Position numbers and translations under genes: made by a program. From positions 124,001-188,000 of the forward strand of contig JAEUWY010000012.1 of assembly GCA_022059125.1 (NCBI GenBank): a stretch of 64,000 bases of DNA. Reading direction: 5' to 3'. The DNA comes from Corynespora cassiicola. Lineage: Eukaryota; Ascomycota; Dothideomycetes; Pleosporales; Corynesporascaceae. Shown one piece after another: positions 22,939 through 34,601 of this stretch. A model generated the notes under the pieces. It ran no database searches. It was not told the origin of the DNA and saw nothing but the letters and a program-made list of their open reading frames with translations. Each line of letters begins with the position of its first letter. Positions within the stretch are counted from its first letter, which is position 1.

Positions 22939-24806
22939 CTAAACGCTTATCCCGCCCTTGCCAAGGGATGCATACAGCTCGTCCATCTCCGGGGTATACA
23001 TCTTTGCAATCATTTTTCTCTGTATGCTACCTTTTCCGGCAAGTGGAAAAGGCTTTTCTCTCGTCGCGAATATCATCATCTCTTTACCAAGCTGCCCGGC
23101 TGTGTCTGCAAGCCCGTTTGCCTCTTGTATCTTGGGCCATATCATTTCTACCAATCTCCTCTTCCCCTCCAACTCCTCAGTGTAGTATTCTGAACGTAGT
23201 TCGATGATGGCTGCGAGCCTATCTCTTCCATTGCCAACCAACATGCAGTGCCGGACGGCCTTGTGCGACGCCAGGAAGCTTTCGTGGGTCGAGGGATTGA
23301 AATTCCAGCCGCTTCCGAGAACAATCATATCGTCTGACCGTCCCTCATACTTCCAGTGATTGGGCTTTGTGGGGTGCTGTGAGTACAGGTCGCACATGGA
23401 ATACTCCTTCAACCGCGGGAACACTTTGAAGACGCCCTGAAGCTCTGCGTGGGCATCGTCCCTGACAAACACTAGCTCATATGCATCTACCCCTACGGGA
23501 CGCATTGTGATTCCATTGTAAGCAGGGCTCAGGCAGATGTACTGCCAGTCCTCTCGGTCCGTGGCATGTTGGACGAGAATGTTGGTCTCGGTACTGGCCA
23601 TGTTGTTATACAAATGGACGTGTCGAGATATAGTATCCCCGGCATGGGGGGAGATTTGCCCTGGTAGCGTTAAGTCTCAAGCTTAATCGTGGAACGTGCC
23701 ATGCTAACCTCCGACGTAATTGGCATATTTCAGCCTTCCAAGCTTTTCCAGGACATCAGGTCTTGTAGCAACATCCTCCAGTGTGATGGGGAGACAAGCA
23801 ATACAATCAAGATCAGCATATTCCAGCATCTCACCTAGTGTGTCGGCAGTGGCTAGTCCAGGCGGACCAATGACGATGGCGGTGCCGTTGAAACAAGCTT
23901 TCATTATGCCGGTCGCGACGCCTGCCCCGTGAAAAATAGGGAGCGCAGTATATAGACGCCGGGTTGCATCGGCGATAGGCCCCCATAACGTGGGTCTGCT
24001 GTCGATAGAAGGTACCAAGTGATGACTATCCGAGGTAGTCAGTGAGCCATGTGTCCATACCACTGGCTTTGGTAGACTCGTCGTTCCCGAAGTGTGGAGC
24101 ACCAAGCATGGGTGATGCTTCGCCTCGTCGTAGGTTTTCGTATACGGGTAATGGTCGCATGGCGAATCGTCCAGCAGCAAGTCGAGCTCTGGTAGGCATA
24201 TGGTCTCCATCCTGCATTTTTCCTGGATTCCCGACACTGGAAACCCAGCCGTATGCACGAGGATGGTACAGTCGGTCCGTTTGATCAGGTCCGCGTGGCC
24301 AGACACGCTGTTCCGATGAGAACTAAACAGGACCTATGTATGTGAGCGCGTACGTTAGGGGTGGAAGTTCCGTTTATCCGGGGCACAGCCCTACCTTGTG
24401 ACCCGTTTTCATTCTAGCCTACAAATCAGTGACGATTCAATGGATTGAAAGACCAGGGAAACATACAGCGCAACCAAAATAATAAAGTGCCTAATGTCCG
24501 GATAGCCCATGTACATGACCGTCTCGAACATTGAGCTACGGCCAATCTCTCTCTGGATGAAGAAAGCAGTCTTGTTGACGGCATTTGCAAACTGCCTCAT
24601 CTTAGCCAAATCGAAGAGAGGTGTTCGTCGCGGCCACTCACGGTGCGGAAGTTTACGTCTCGAAAGCCATCCTTTAGGTTGGAAGAGCGCGGATATGAGA
24701 AGCAAATGCGGCCGGGGTCATTCTTTGCGATTTCATCAACAACGAGCGGCACAAGCCGCTTTCCATAAGGAACGGAGGAATCCATGACGGTATTCCAGAA
24801 GGCCAT
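22939..24806 (-). CDS. Stand-alone NRPS-like adenylation enzyme
   Basis: Five exons, 24806-24642, 24591-24467, 24413-24395 (19 nt), 24333-23709 and 23660-22939, total 1656 nt, giving 551 aa. The start could instead be the ATG at 24785. It belongs to the AMP-binding (ANL) superfamily, of the subtype seen in fungal NRPS-like reductases. The P-loop is HTSGTTSLPK (183-192); A8-type sequence includes KYEGRSDDMIVLGSGWN; the A10 lysine motif GKGSIQRK is at 520-527. It would activate a carboxylic acid as acyl-AMP. In the usual NRPS-like architecture a carrier domain and a reductase or thioesterase follow; here the protein stops 24 residues after A10 and no such domain follows downstream. It is either a free-standing ligase, a truncated NRPS-like enzyme, or an enzyme working with a separate carrier. 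The tiny third exon is inferred from frame and splice sites. Confidence 0.82.
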
Positions 24807-27027
24807 AACGAACGTAAGGTGGAGCGAGTGACGGGATGATGGGGATGCACAAGAGACGGAAAAGAAGAGGAGAGGCTGTAGTGGGCAAAACCTAGCAAAG
24901 CATCACCGTCTGACTATTTCAATCCGCGCCGTTAGCTTTATGCGCGAGCTCAACTGTCAACCAGCCATGTCTTGCAGACCCTGACCTCACTGTGTGGCTG
25001 AGCAGGGGGTGACGTTCCATCAGACGGCTCTGCGCTTCTCCATCCTGCCAGCCGCCAGCTGGCAGCGGGCACGCCAACAAACGCCAGTCTCATGCTACTC
25101 GATGGCGGCCGATCCGGCAAGAAGCTGTGGCAAGCGGGTGCAGGCGGCGCGAAGGCAGGATTGGCGTCGGGAGCGCGACGATGGAGCAGCGCGTCGGCGC
25201 AGCTGAAGGAGCTCGCCTGTATCCATCGGAGCCGCCTTCAGACGAAAGGGCCGTGCTTTCGGGCGTGCGCACACCCTCGACCGCCGTCCTGAATGTCGCC
25301 GGCACGCTTCTGACGAGTACATACGAGAACCATGTCACTAGCGTCGCGGCCCGCCTGTAAATAGAACAGCTGAATAACCCGCAGTATTGGCTCTGCTTGG
25401 GAAAACGGTCGGGCTCCATGCTCGGGGTCACCACCAAACAGCAGCTCGTTGCAGGATCGGCAGCGCCGCCGCAAGACAAGAGGCGGGCGGAGAAGAGGGC
25501 GAGGCGTCCAATCTCCGCGCATGGGCACGAAAGCTCCTGTGTGGCGATGAGCAAACCATGGCCATGGTGTTTCTGGGCCGCTCCTGTTGGCACATTGGCA
25601 TCTCTCGCCCAATCGCAACAGGTACGCACTTCTCAACCACCTCCCGCGGGCGCCATGCCCACGAGAGAAAGTCGAGCCGGCGGGGCATACCTAGGCCACA
25701 CCCCCGAAAGAGCAGGCCTCCTCGCCCAATGCAACTCATGAGAGCCAAAAAAATCTCATTCGCCCGAAACGTCGTATGCCCAAAGGGGAGCATGGTGGAA
25801 ACGCCTCGGGATGCTGATGGCATGCTGCCAAAAAGGGTCAGACACTCTTCCCATGTGCCCGCGTCAGAGACAGCCTTGTGCAGCCGCCCTCTGTTACCGC
25901 CAGGACGTCTCGTCACCTGCCGATTGACGGTGCTTGCCGGTGCTTGCATGGGAACATGCTGCGTTTGGCCCTCGGAATGGAATCTTCTCGGGCAGAATCT
26001 GTGGGGGAGGGAGCGGCTTGCGGCTCCTTCTAGCGCACGCACTAAACAGGCCCCCAACGGGAACGCCGTTGGATGCTCCCACTAGGTACACCCGTGCCAC
26101 ATGGTAACCGAGGATGAGAGACCGGAAACGCCAGCCTCGCGGTCGCCAAATCTCGGGCGCTTAACTGGATCGGATGGAACCAGTGTCTTTGTGAATCAGT
26201 ACGGAAACACCGCGAGCTGGTTTGCCCAATGTCCTGGCCCCAGTCTGGCGCCCCGCACCCATGGTGGGCCGATCCCACGGCCGAGAGCCTCTCATCAGCC
26301 TTGCGAATGTCAGTCATACCTCTCCGTACCCGGAACGAGCGATACATTTGCAACAAGAACTCTCGTGGGTCCGTCTCGCATACTGGTCATTAGACAACGT
26401 GATCCTCAAGGAATGCCTAGCACGCATCCAACTCACCACCAACGGCTCATCCGAGCAATGACTCACAATTCAAAGAAAAACATCTTCGTTGCCATGTCGG
26501 CCATTGCTTAGCCCCATTGGACTAGGAAGTGACGAAAAGGGCGGTAATGAATTGCATCGATGCTGTCCCGCATCCATCCTCTTCTCGCTCACGTCACCTA
26601 CGGTAAGCCCCAAGGTGGGGCTAGCATTGGGTTTGACAGGGTCAAGCGCGATGGTATACATCTAACCAAGTCTATCCCAAACGTTGATCGCGTCATCTAG
26701 TCGCCTACATCCATCCCGGCCCCCAAAACTTGTCTTGTGCGAACAAGTGGCCATTCGCGCCCAAGCGCTGACACCCACCGCACATGTATGCGCGACTAGT
26801 ATCTCACCGTGGATCTGCCGGCCATCTGTCGTCGGAAAGAAAGCGAATTTGATTCCAAATCTGTGCAAACAGAAGGGACTACGTGTGATCGACGGTGCTT
26901 GGCATCAACACAACGGCTGTATTCTCCCGTCGTGGAATTCGCCCTCTACCATCTGGCGGATGGCGCGCCATCTTGATTTCGCGTCCTCTTCTGCATCGAA
27001 CGAGTACAGCCACCGATTCTGGTGAGA
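24807..27027. other. Intergenic region, no gene seen
   Basis: About 2.2 kb with only random short frames on both strands. It separates the adenylation gene start from the monooxygenase stop. Confidence 0.5.
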
Positions 27028-28315
27028 TTAGCATGCAACACCGACAAATGTCTGCGGGCGGGAGCGGACCTTGATCTTCACACTCTCTGGATCAATGTGC
27101 CTGTCTTCATCCACGCTCTTCAAGGCACCGTGCCATCTATCCCGAAGATCCTCTCCGTTGGTCTGGCTCTGTCTCGTACGACCGAATCTCAGCTTCTCGT
27201 AGCACCTCGTCGCGATTCTGACTTCGTCTCTCCTTTCCATCAGGCCTAGACACACCGCTAGACATCCTGCGCTCTCCACAGCTTGGCTGGCTCCCTGTGC
27301 GCTAGTCGGCAGATGAGCATGGCAACTATCTCCCAAAAGGGTAATACGGTGCGACCCTGGAGAGGTCCACGTAGGAAGTGGCTGTCGGTAGCAGATTTTC
27401 CAATCCAAGCACTTTTCCGTCCGTTCTACGATGCCTCGAATATCGGGATCTAGCGTCTGCACAATTCTTCTGACTTCATCCATATCCCCGGGCTGGAACC
27501 AGCTCTCCGGGACATCCCCATCATCCTTGTGTGTGATGATCCAGTTGAACTCCTCTCCACCCCGCAACGTGTTCTGCACGAGGTGCAAGTCCGGGCCAAT
27601 CCAAAAGTTTACGCAGTCATTCTGCATATACTTGTTCAAGGTTGGGTCCTCCCTCTGCTCCTTGGCGGGCTTGAAAAATGCCCGAAAGCATGCGTACCCA
27701 CTGCTCACGGGATCGTCCTGCGTCTTGAGTACCAGCGGGCGAGCAAGGCTTTTGATGCCGTCAGCAGCAACCACGACATCCGCTCTCAGCGTCTCCCCGC
27801 TCCTCAGCGTCACGGCGGGCTGCGGGTCCACATCCTCGAACCCAACCACTTCGCTCCCCATCCTTATCGCGATGCCACACCGCCTCACCCACTCGAGGAA
27901 CACATCGTGATAGTCTCCGCGGTGACCAATGTAGCCCGCCATGTCCATGAGGGGCTGCACGGCGAGCTCCTTGCCGTCTTTCCAGCGGCGGATCGTCATG
28001 TTGGGAGCCTGGTTGCCGATGCGCTTGATCTCGTCGACCTCACAGCCCCATTTTGCAAGCAACCTAAAGGCATTTTCGCCCAGCCCCAGCGAGTCTCCCA
28101 GGCGGCCAAATTCATGGACCTTGTCGAGTACGCAGAGGACTCGATGGCCGTGGTGGTGGAGCGCAATGGCAGCTGCACAGCCACCCAGACCGGCTCCGAT
28201 GACGATGGCTGCGTTGATGGGTAAGTAGGATGAGCTATTCTAGGCATAGCAGGTACTTACCTGTCAAGGGTGGATTGTGACGTGATGGCAAGGGAGAATA
28301 CGCTTCTGATGTCAT
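27028..28315 (-). CDS. FAD-dependent monooxygenase, salicylate hydroxylase-like
   Basis: Two exons, 28315-28261 and 28208-27028, with a 52-nt intron (GTAAGT...CGCAG), giving 411 aa. It is a group A flavoprotein monooxygenase (PF01494 type). The dinucleotide-binding loop is IVIGAGLGG (20-28), just after the splice junction. The DG motif appears as VVAADGIKS, and the ribityl-binding GD motif as LLGDSCHAHLPTSAQGAS. These enzymes use NAD(P)H and O2 to hydroxylate aromatic rings, often with decarboxylation as in salicylate hydroxylase; the substrate is unknown. The VAO-like oxidase gene lies just upstream on the same strand (286 nt away), so a shared aromatic pathway is plausible. The 55-nt first exon encodes a short polar leader without an obvious targeting signal. 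Confidence 0.92.
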
Positions 28316-28601
28316 GGTGTGTGGTTGGGCTCTACGGTGAAGCAATCCAGGAGCTGCTGTTGCTCACAATAAGTCAAGTAAGCTCAGGGTACCATGCCAC
28401 GAGTTATCCCACCACGATTTAGCCTGAGATAGGGTCGACGCGTGAGGCGCGGAATTGTTCCATTCGCGCTCGCTCGGGTGGTAGACAGACGTGGGGTCTG
28501 CAGGTCGACATGTGGGGTTGATCGGCACTTGAGTGGCATATTCCGCATGGCTCGCCGGACACTGCCAACACCAATTGTCAAATTCGTCCATCTAAAAAGC
28601 T
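28316..28601. promoter_or_regulatory. Spacer and promoter upstream of the FAD monooxygenase
   Basis: These 286 nt lie between the VAO-like stop and the monooxygenase start and must contain the monooxygenase promoter. No clear TATA box was identified. Confidence 0.4.
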
Positions 28602-30422
28602 TCATAGCTTTGGAGATATTGTGCCACCCCCGATGGCCTTTTCGACTTGGTCTCCGAGCAGCTCCCATCCCTTTCCACGGTATTTCTTGGGCCAAATGCC
28701 ATTCCGGCCCGGCGCAAGAATACCGTTCGGATCTAGTGCATCCTTCAAGGTCTCATTGAACCTCATCAATGCACCTCGATTCCAATTATATGTCCTTGCC
28801 ACTTGATCCGCAAAAAGAATGTGTGTCCTGTATTCTCCATAGCCTTGTTCTGCCGTCTCAGCAATCAACTCGCGCATCATACCCGCAGCTCTCCTCTTCT
28901 CGTCATCAGAAGACCGATCGTATATGATGTTGGTAATGTAATGCATCTCCCGACCCGCCACACAAAGGGTTGGGAACAGATCAAAGCCGAATTTCTCATG
29001 TAAACGCACATTTATTTCATGCACTATCCTCGCATCCTCGCCACGCGTCGGGGTGATTGGGGAAAAGAACAGATGGCCTGCGTTGGGCTTCCAATTCAAC
29101 CAGTCTAGCTCACGCAGAACAGGCACTCCAGAACAGACAAGCGCTCGTGAGTGGATATAGTGGTCGTGAGGGAGGTCCGAGGGGAAGAAGAACCTGGACC
29201 CGGATATGGCGGAGAAAGCCTCTTTGATTAGCCCAATCTGCGACTTGATTGAAGCGCCATCCCCGTATTGAGTACCGTAAAAAACCCATGAGACGTCCCC
29301 AAAAGGCGTGTCTGATGTTGCATGCTTGCGTATAATTTCGCGCGGGATGGGGCCAGTTCCATTATACCAGTGCGATTTCGGCAGGCCAGTCACGTTGAGT
29401 TCCTGTGCGATATGGCGAAGCTGTGGTATGTTGCCAAGGATGCGCTTTTGAGCAAGTGGCCGTATGATATCGACAATGTGTGGAAAGTCTTCGTCTCGTG
29501 GGAATGTTATGGCATAAGACAGATGCTCAATCTCGTGCATGAGCCAGAAGCCCATCTGTGTAACGATCCCAAAATTGCTCTGCGAAAAGATGCCATCGGA
29601 AAATGGTCCGTAGGCAGGTTGAAATGACTGCCATGTGGGATTGTCGGCTCCATCTTTGCCCGGAAGTGCTCCCATTCCCGTCCTCAGAAGCTCTCCGCTC
29701 GGCAAAACGACTTCCATTCCACAGTGGTTTGCAAAGTGGTCTCCCATTGGCGTGTAACCGACTCCTCGATCAATGGCATTTCCGAGCACGCTCCCACCGC
29801 CCAAGTCCGGAGTATCAATCCACAAAGGAAGCTTTCTCTTCTGGATCTCTTCGTACAGGGCAAAATATGAGACCCCGGGCTCAACCACACATGAAGCGTT
29901 TTCCGCATCGATGCCGAGTATCCTATTCATACGCTTCCCCAAGTCTATCAATATCGACCCGGGAACTCGTGGTGCGCTCCCACCGTACCCAACATTCCTC
30001 CCCATAGAAATGGGGTATACTGGAATGTCGAATTTGTTGGCCCATCGAACGACATCCTGCACCTCCTTTGTGGAGCCCGGGAACGCGACGGCACTGCAAA
30101 CGACGTCTTCTTGGTCCACGATATGGAAAGCGTCGTGGGTGTTGGGATGTTCGAGGTACCAACCGTCAACGAGCGGATTATCGTTCAGGACAACGTTTTG
30201 CTCGCCCAATGCCTGCTCCAAGGCTGCAATGGCAACATCGAATGCCTCTCGGGTTGTGTTGGGTGGGAGTCGGACATGGCTTCGTCGCGGAACACTTTCG
30301 GGCGTCGTCTTGTGAGAATAGAGTCTTTCTTTGGCTTCTTGGGCGATTGAGACCAGGCGCGAGGGCACGCCGCTGTACTTTTCCGAGAGCGTCGGGGGGC
30401 GCGGTTGGCGTTTGTTGGTCAT
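28602..30422 (-). CDS. Vanillyl-alcohol-oxidase-like FAD oxidase
   Basis: Single exon, 606 aa from the ATG at 30422. It belongs to the VAO/PCMH flavoprotein family, with an FAD_binding_4 domain (about 110-260) and a C-terminal substrate cap. Landmarks shared with Penicillium vanillyl-alcohol oxidase: VDQEDVVCSAVAFPGS, then ISMGRNVGYGGSAPRVPGS, then TPDLGGGSVLGNAIDRGVGY, then QSNFGIVTQMGFWLM. His450 in NAGHLFFSP corresponds to the histidine carrying covalent FAD. Tyr531-Arg532 (EYRTH) correspond to the phenol-binding Tyr/Arg, and D206 to the catalytic acid. The family oxidises 4-alkyl or 4-alkoxymethyl phenols to aldehydes or alcohols with release of H2O2. There is an N-terminal extension of about 35 residues relative to the classic enzyme. 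Fungal VAO is often peroxisomal; here the C-terminus is SPKL, a weak PTS1-like end. Confidence 0.94.
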   Translation of the reverse strand: MTNKRQPRPPTLSEKYSGVPSRLVSIAQEAKERLYSHKTTPESVPRRSHVRLPPNTTREAFDVAIAALEQALGEQNVVLNDNPLVDGWYLEHPNTHDAFHIVDQEDVVCSAVAFPGSTKEVQDVVRWANKFDIPVYPISMGRNVGYGGSAPRVPGSILIDLGKRMNRILGIDAENASCVVEPGVSYFALYEEIQKRKLPLWIDTPDLGGGSVLGNAIDRGVGYTPMGDHFANHCGMEVVLPSGELLRTGMGALPGKDGADNPTWQSFQPAYGPFSDGIFSQSNFGIVTQMGFWLMHEIEHLSYAITFPRDEDFPHIVDIIRPLAQKRILGNIPQLRHIAQELNVTGLPKSHWYNGTGPIPREIIRKHATSDTPFGDVSWVFYGTQYGDGASIKSQIGLIKEAFSAISGSRFFFPSDLPHDHYIHSRALVCSGVPVLRELDWLNWKPNAGHLFFSPITPTRGEDARIVHEINVRLHEKFGFDLFPTLCVAGREMHYITNIIYDRSSDDEKRRAAGMMRELIAETAEQGYGEYRTHILFADQVARTYNWNRGALMRFNETLKDALDPNGILAPGRNGIWPKKYRGKGWELLGDQVEKAIGGGTISPKL

Positions 30423-32147
30423 CTTGGTGATTCGGGGGGGACGGTCGGAAGCCGTGTGGAGAACGAGGAGTATCCTCGAGAGCGGGGGAAGCAATCATGT
30501 CGATCGTCTTGTTAGAGGGTGTCCGAGGAAATATTCCGCGATGCTGCAGCGCTGGTGTGGGGAGAGATGGGGTACGTACTGGATGCGACGCGGGTGACGA
30601 AACAACAGCCGAGCCCCGCAACTCGCGGACCGCATTTTGGCCCCCAAACCCGAATCGCTCTACCTCACAACGATGAGCTACATGGCCTGTCGAAAGGGAC
30701 TAGTACTTGAGTTGAAAACTACAAGGAAACGGCAGTCTATTTCGTTCAAACAGTCACTCATCGAGAAGGTTGTCACATCAAAAGAGCTACGTGAAGGGGC
30801 GGGTGCTTGAGGTTCTAACCTGAGATAAAAAAAAAAAATCAAAAGAACCGTAGAGATTCTTTCGTCGATGCGTTAGAACACAGAGCATAGGATACATCAT
30901 GGAGCTAATGCACGAATACAATTGCCCATGTTGATGCTTGGATTTCGATCGGGACTATCCAGCGGGTGAATATCTGCTGCCACAAGATTCTCGGATTTGG
31001 ATGGGCATGGATGGACTGGATCTCATATTATCTGTATGAGCATACATGTAATGTTCTTGGACAAGTCTTGGTCGACCTGATATCAGACCCGAAAAACGCT
31101 TTTCGATGTTCACAGAATTAGAGAGGCCCACTAGTATTCGTATATCGTGTTTTCAGCCGGGTAGTGGCTTATGAGCTTTTGCTTCGTGGTACCCCTTTGT
31201 TTGTACGTACACCTTGCTAGTTCTACCCAAGCTCGAAAAGAAGAGACCCACTAGCTTTTCTTAGTCGGCAAAATACCTCTTTGGGACGACCAAGACTTTA
31301 CTGGCAGCGCAATCAAACGTCGACCAATCCCTCCTATTTTAAGTTTAAAGCTGATGCAGTAGACTGTGCATATGAATAGCTAGTCTGCAGAGTGAAGCCC
31401 CGTTTTGGATCTCGGTTCCAGCAGATTAGTGAATTCCTCAGTGACAGAAAAGCTCGGGGAAGCAACATGCTCTACCTGTTTTTTATCAAGGTCGCCAGCC
31501 CATGTAGATGAAAGGGTTTGCACCATGAACGATAGAGCCAGGAAAGATAGAAAAAAAAATTTCAGTGATGCTTGCCATCGACCAGACACATGTGCACGAC
31601 TCGGGCGCCAACTAATGTACCAAAGCCGACATCTCCCGGTTGGTATCTCTGGCTTGGCCTGATCACTGATTGAACAGCTTGTTTAAAATACAAGTCATTC
31701 CGATGAGGCTTTCGGAACTATACAAAATTGGCATCAAGATTCCTCATCATGGCCCCGGGACTCTCGACTATCTCTTCTATGGATATCTCGCCGGTATTTT
31801 GTCCTTTAATTTTTTTGCAAGTTGTAGTCATGGAAGGATTTTTTTCTCTGCACATATTAGGCTATGGAAAAAAAATTTGGCTTCTCTGTGTTGCCCAGGG
31901 CTGTGCAAATTGTCGGCGTATATGAGTAAGCGGGTATAAGAAAGACAATAGTTGTGGGTTGAGAGGCCAGGGTTTTGCTTTACAAAAGCAATGTTTTAAT
32001 ACAAACTATCATTACATCTCACAGTAATCTACTGGAACGAAGTGAAGAAACTAATGTACAAATTCTGATCATCGATACAGATATTCCCAAAGGATACTGC
32101 CGGAGTATCCGTTCGGTGCTCTTCACATAAATTACCTAATTCGAGCC
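30423..32147. other. AT-rich gene-free region
   Basis: Holds the VAO-like promoter at the left. From about 30700 the DNA becomes AT-rich, with poly-A and poly-T tracts (near 30828-30838, 31551-31559 and 31868-31876) and no supportable gene. Confidence 0.55.
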
Positions 32148-33051
32148 TTAAACACAACCAACATTCTCACATCTCCCAGCCTTCCTAAATTTGTTGCCAA
32201 TACTACGCTTTCCTTTCTTCAAACAAGCAGTTTGTTGGGAGATCGCTGCCGGGGTCGCAGACTCCATAGCTGTTTCAGTAGCAGGCGCAGAAATTATAGG
32301 CTCCGCGGCCGAGGTGGAATCGAGAGTCTTCGTCGCTTCGGATGCTCCAGTGGTAGGCACGCCATCTTTTGTCATGTTCAGACTCTCGAGATAATCAATA
32401 ATACCGTTATCCATCAGCATCGGTGGGTTGGCATTGAGCCTCTCCCAGAGCCGAGGCATGCTCGCTAGCGATGAACTGGCCGCTATTGACACCGCCCCCA
32501 CCTTTCACTATCATGTTCTCCAGCGCATCTTCATACCAGCAGTTTATGAAATCGCCATGCATGCAGTATCCATTTTCTGGAGAATCGACACGGGAAAGTT
32601 AAAAAGGCGCATCGCCGGTCCAGCCATTGGGAACAATCGATTTGGTGTCGTACCAAACGCCGTAACGGAACTGAGGAATAGCCTTCATGCCCTCGGGACA
32701 CTTGCCAGAAGCATCTCCAAAGTAGTATTGGGAAATATCGTCAGGATCGACACAGTTGGGGAAGACGAGAGACAACTTCAAGTTCTGGTCGCAAGTAGAT
32801 ATGGGGAATTTGGCAATCTCAGACTCTCGCTCGTCGGAGCCTTCGCAGAACCACTCTAGATTGTTCGAGGGCTGCAAGTCTGCCTCAGCTTGGGTTTGGG
32901 CCAATGCACACCCGTGGATTATGGCGAAATCGACAGGAATGAGGTTCTCGGCGAATGCATTGACGTAGTATCTACTGAATCGAATGACGGGGACCGTGGT
33001 GAACGTATCGCCGTCGACACGGTACAGAGTGGGAGTTCCTATTCTTATCAG
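32148..33051 (-). pseudogene. Decayed DUF1996-family secreted protein gene
   Basis: A minus-strand frame from 33051 encodes DUF1996-like sequence: TPTLYRVDGDTF, VFPNCVDPDD, ASGKCPEGMKAIPQ. It is interrupted by an in-frame TAA at 32601-32599. The same frame then continues with family sequence, including CMHGDFINCW, which matches HGDFINGW of the intact gene at 2959. A second TAA follows at 32409, while continuing sequence (GIIDYLESLNM, then a Ser/Thr/Ala-rich tail) is in the next frame down to 32148, implying a one-base shift. The expected N-terminal quarter (signal peptide, HVHTI region, SCTSC-like cysteines) is not recognisable upstream, although a TATAAA is at 33265-33270. The pieces read as a relic rather than a working gene. 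Exotic splicing cannot be fully excluded, but no GT...AG pair removes the first stop. Confidence 0.75.
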
Positions 33052-34601
33052 CTAAATTTGTCTGCAGAAGAGGGGAATTCACAGTAAACAAAGAGACCAT
33101 TTCCATTCTTGCCGCTGTATCATCCCGTCTGGAGGTCAGAAGAGGTATGGTTGATCTCAGATGCAAATCGAATGAGGGACTGGGGTCAGAAAAAAGAATT
33201 GAGGCTTTGATGTCAAGAAAAGAGTGGAATATTGGGTTGGTTTTCACGAGTAGCAGTGAGCCTCTTTATAATGAATTTACGATACAATTTCCCACATTAG
33301 ATGGCTTCATAATATAAGGAACAAGTTGGATTCAAAGATTCACATAAAAATTGGAAGTCTGGTTATCGGGGCAATTTCCCTTTGGGGACACTGCCAACAC
33401 CCAGTTGTTGTTTCGTAATTGCCACATTCTCCTACCCCTGGATTACTGATTCATCATAATTTCAGTACAATAACTCTAAATGTCATTGAGTATATACTAG
33501 ACATAATTGAATACAGATGCAGCTGTAACATGAAATACGGTGAATGGAAGACTCGGCTGGAGATGAGCTTGTCCCAGCATGGGAGTACGCGTGTTGACAG
33601 TCTAGGGGCGGGCTGAATCAGTGTGGGAAACGCTCATAGACGCTGTTTGTCCTGAACGGGACCGTGGAACGTATTTGGTTGGAATATTGCTTCAGAGTCA
33701 AACTCGACCGCAGACTTGTGTAGAAATGGGCGGAAGCGGAATTGGTGCCGAACCGGAACCGGAACGAACAGTCCGATGGAGAAAGCAACGAGATCAGGTC
33801 CGCGCGGCAGCATGGGAAGTATTAGCCGCCCAAATAATCAGTCTTATTACCCTATCACGCATAGCTGCTTTTATTGGATATCGGAATGGTAGCTACGGAA
33901 ACTCAAGGTATCCTGCAAGTTAGGCCGATAGCCGCCGTAAAGCACCCCTTTTCAGTCAGAGAATTTCCATCCTATTCTCAGGCAAAGTCAAACAAGCCTT
34001 GATTTTTGAGTTTGTTCAAATACGCACCTTTGCGAGTTTTTTCTCTACAAACCGAGAGAGATTTTACTATGCCCCTAATTATTACCAAAGTGTTTTATCT
34101 TCTTCTTCTTTTTTTTTTGCATACATGCAACCTCAATCAGCTTAACTCCGTTTTACTGTTCGATAGACTTAAAACCTAATGTATAAATTTACCTATATAC
34201 GTGTATTCCCACTGAATTTATCATTGTCGTTTGCTCTTTTCAACAATTATGTGCCCCTAATTTAACTGGAAAATCTCGCGATCTTGACTTGATTACCCAG
34301 ATTTATGGCGACATTCTGGATCAAGTGTGACTCTGAAAATTCATTGTTTAGTTTGAAATCGCTTGTGAGATCAACCCAGAATGCCAAAGATGAGAGCATT
34401 CCAACCTGCTCATCGTTTCCCTTAAGCCTGTTCAATATATCGCAATGCTCATAAAGTGAAAGGGTGGCCATTCAGGCCCAATACTATCAATATCTATTGT
34501 TGGCCGATTATACACCTCGCAGTTGAACCTATGCGAAATCTCGACAACAAACAATTGATTATTTTTTCCTGCCAGAATAACTCTGCATCGCATACCCTAA
34601 C
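33052..34601. other. AT-rich gene-free region
   Basis: Low-complexity, AT-rich DNA with many short stop-dense frames. A 69-codon minus-strand frame at 34262-34471 is not recognised. No transposon ends, target duplications or polymerase motifs were found by eye. Confidence 0.5.

Noticed and set aside
34262..34471. 69-codon minus-strand frame in AT-rich DNA
   Set aside because: Short, unrecognised, and lying in the AT-rich desert; no promoter or splice context supports it.
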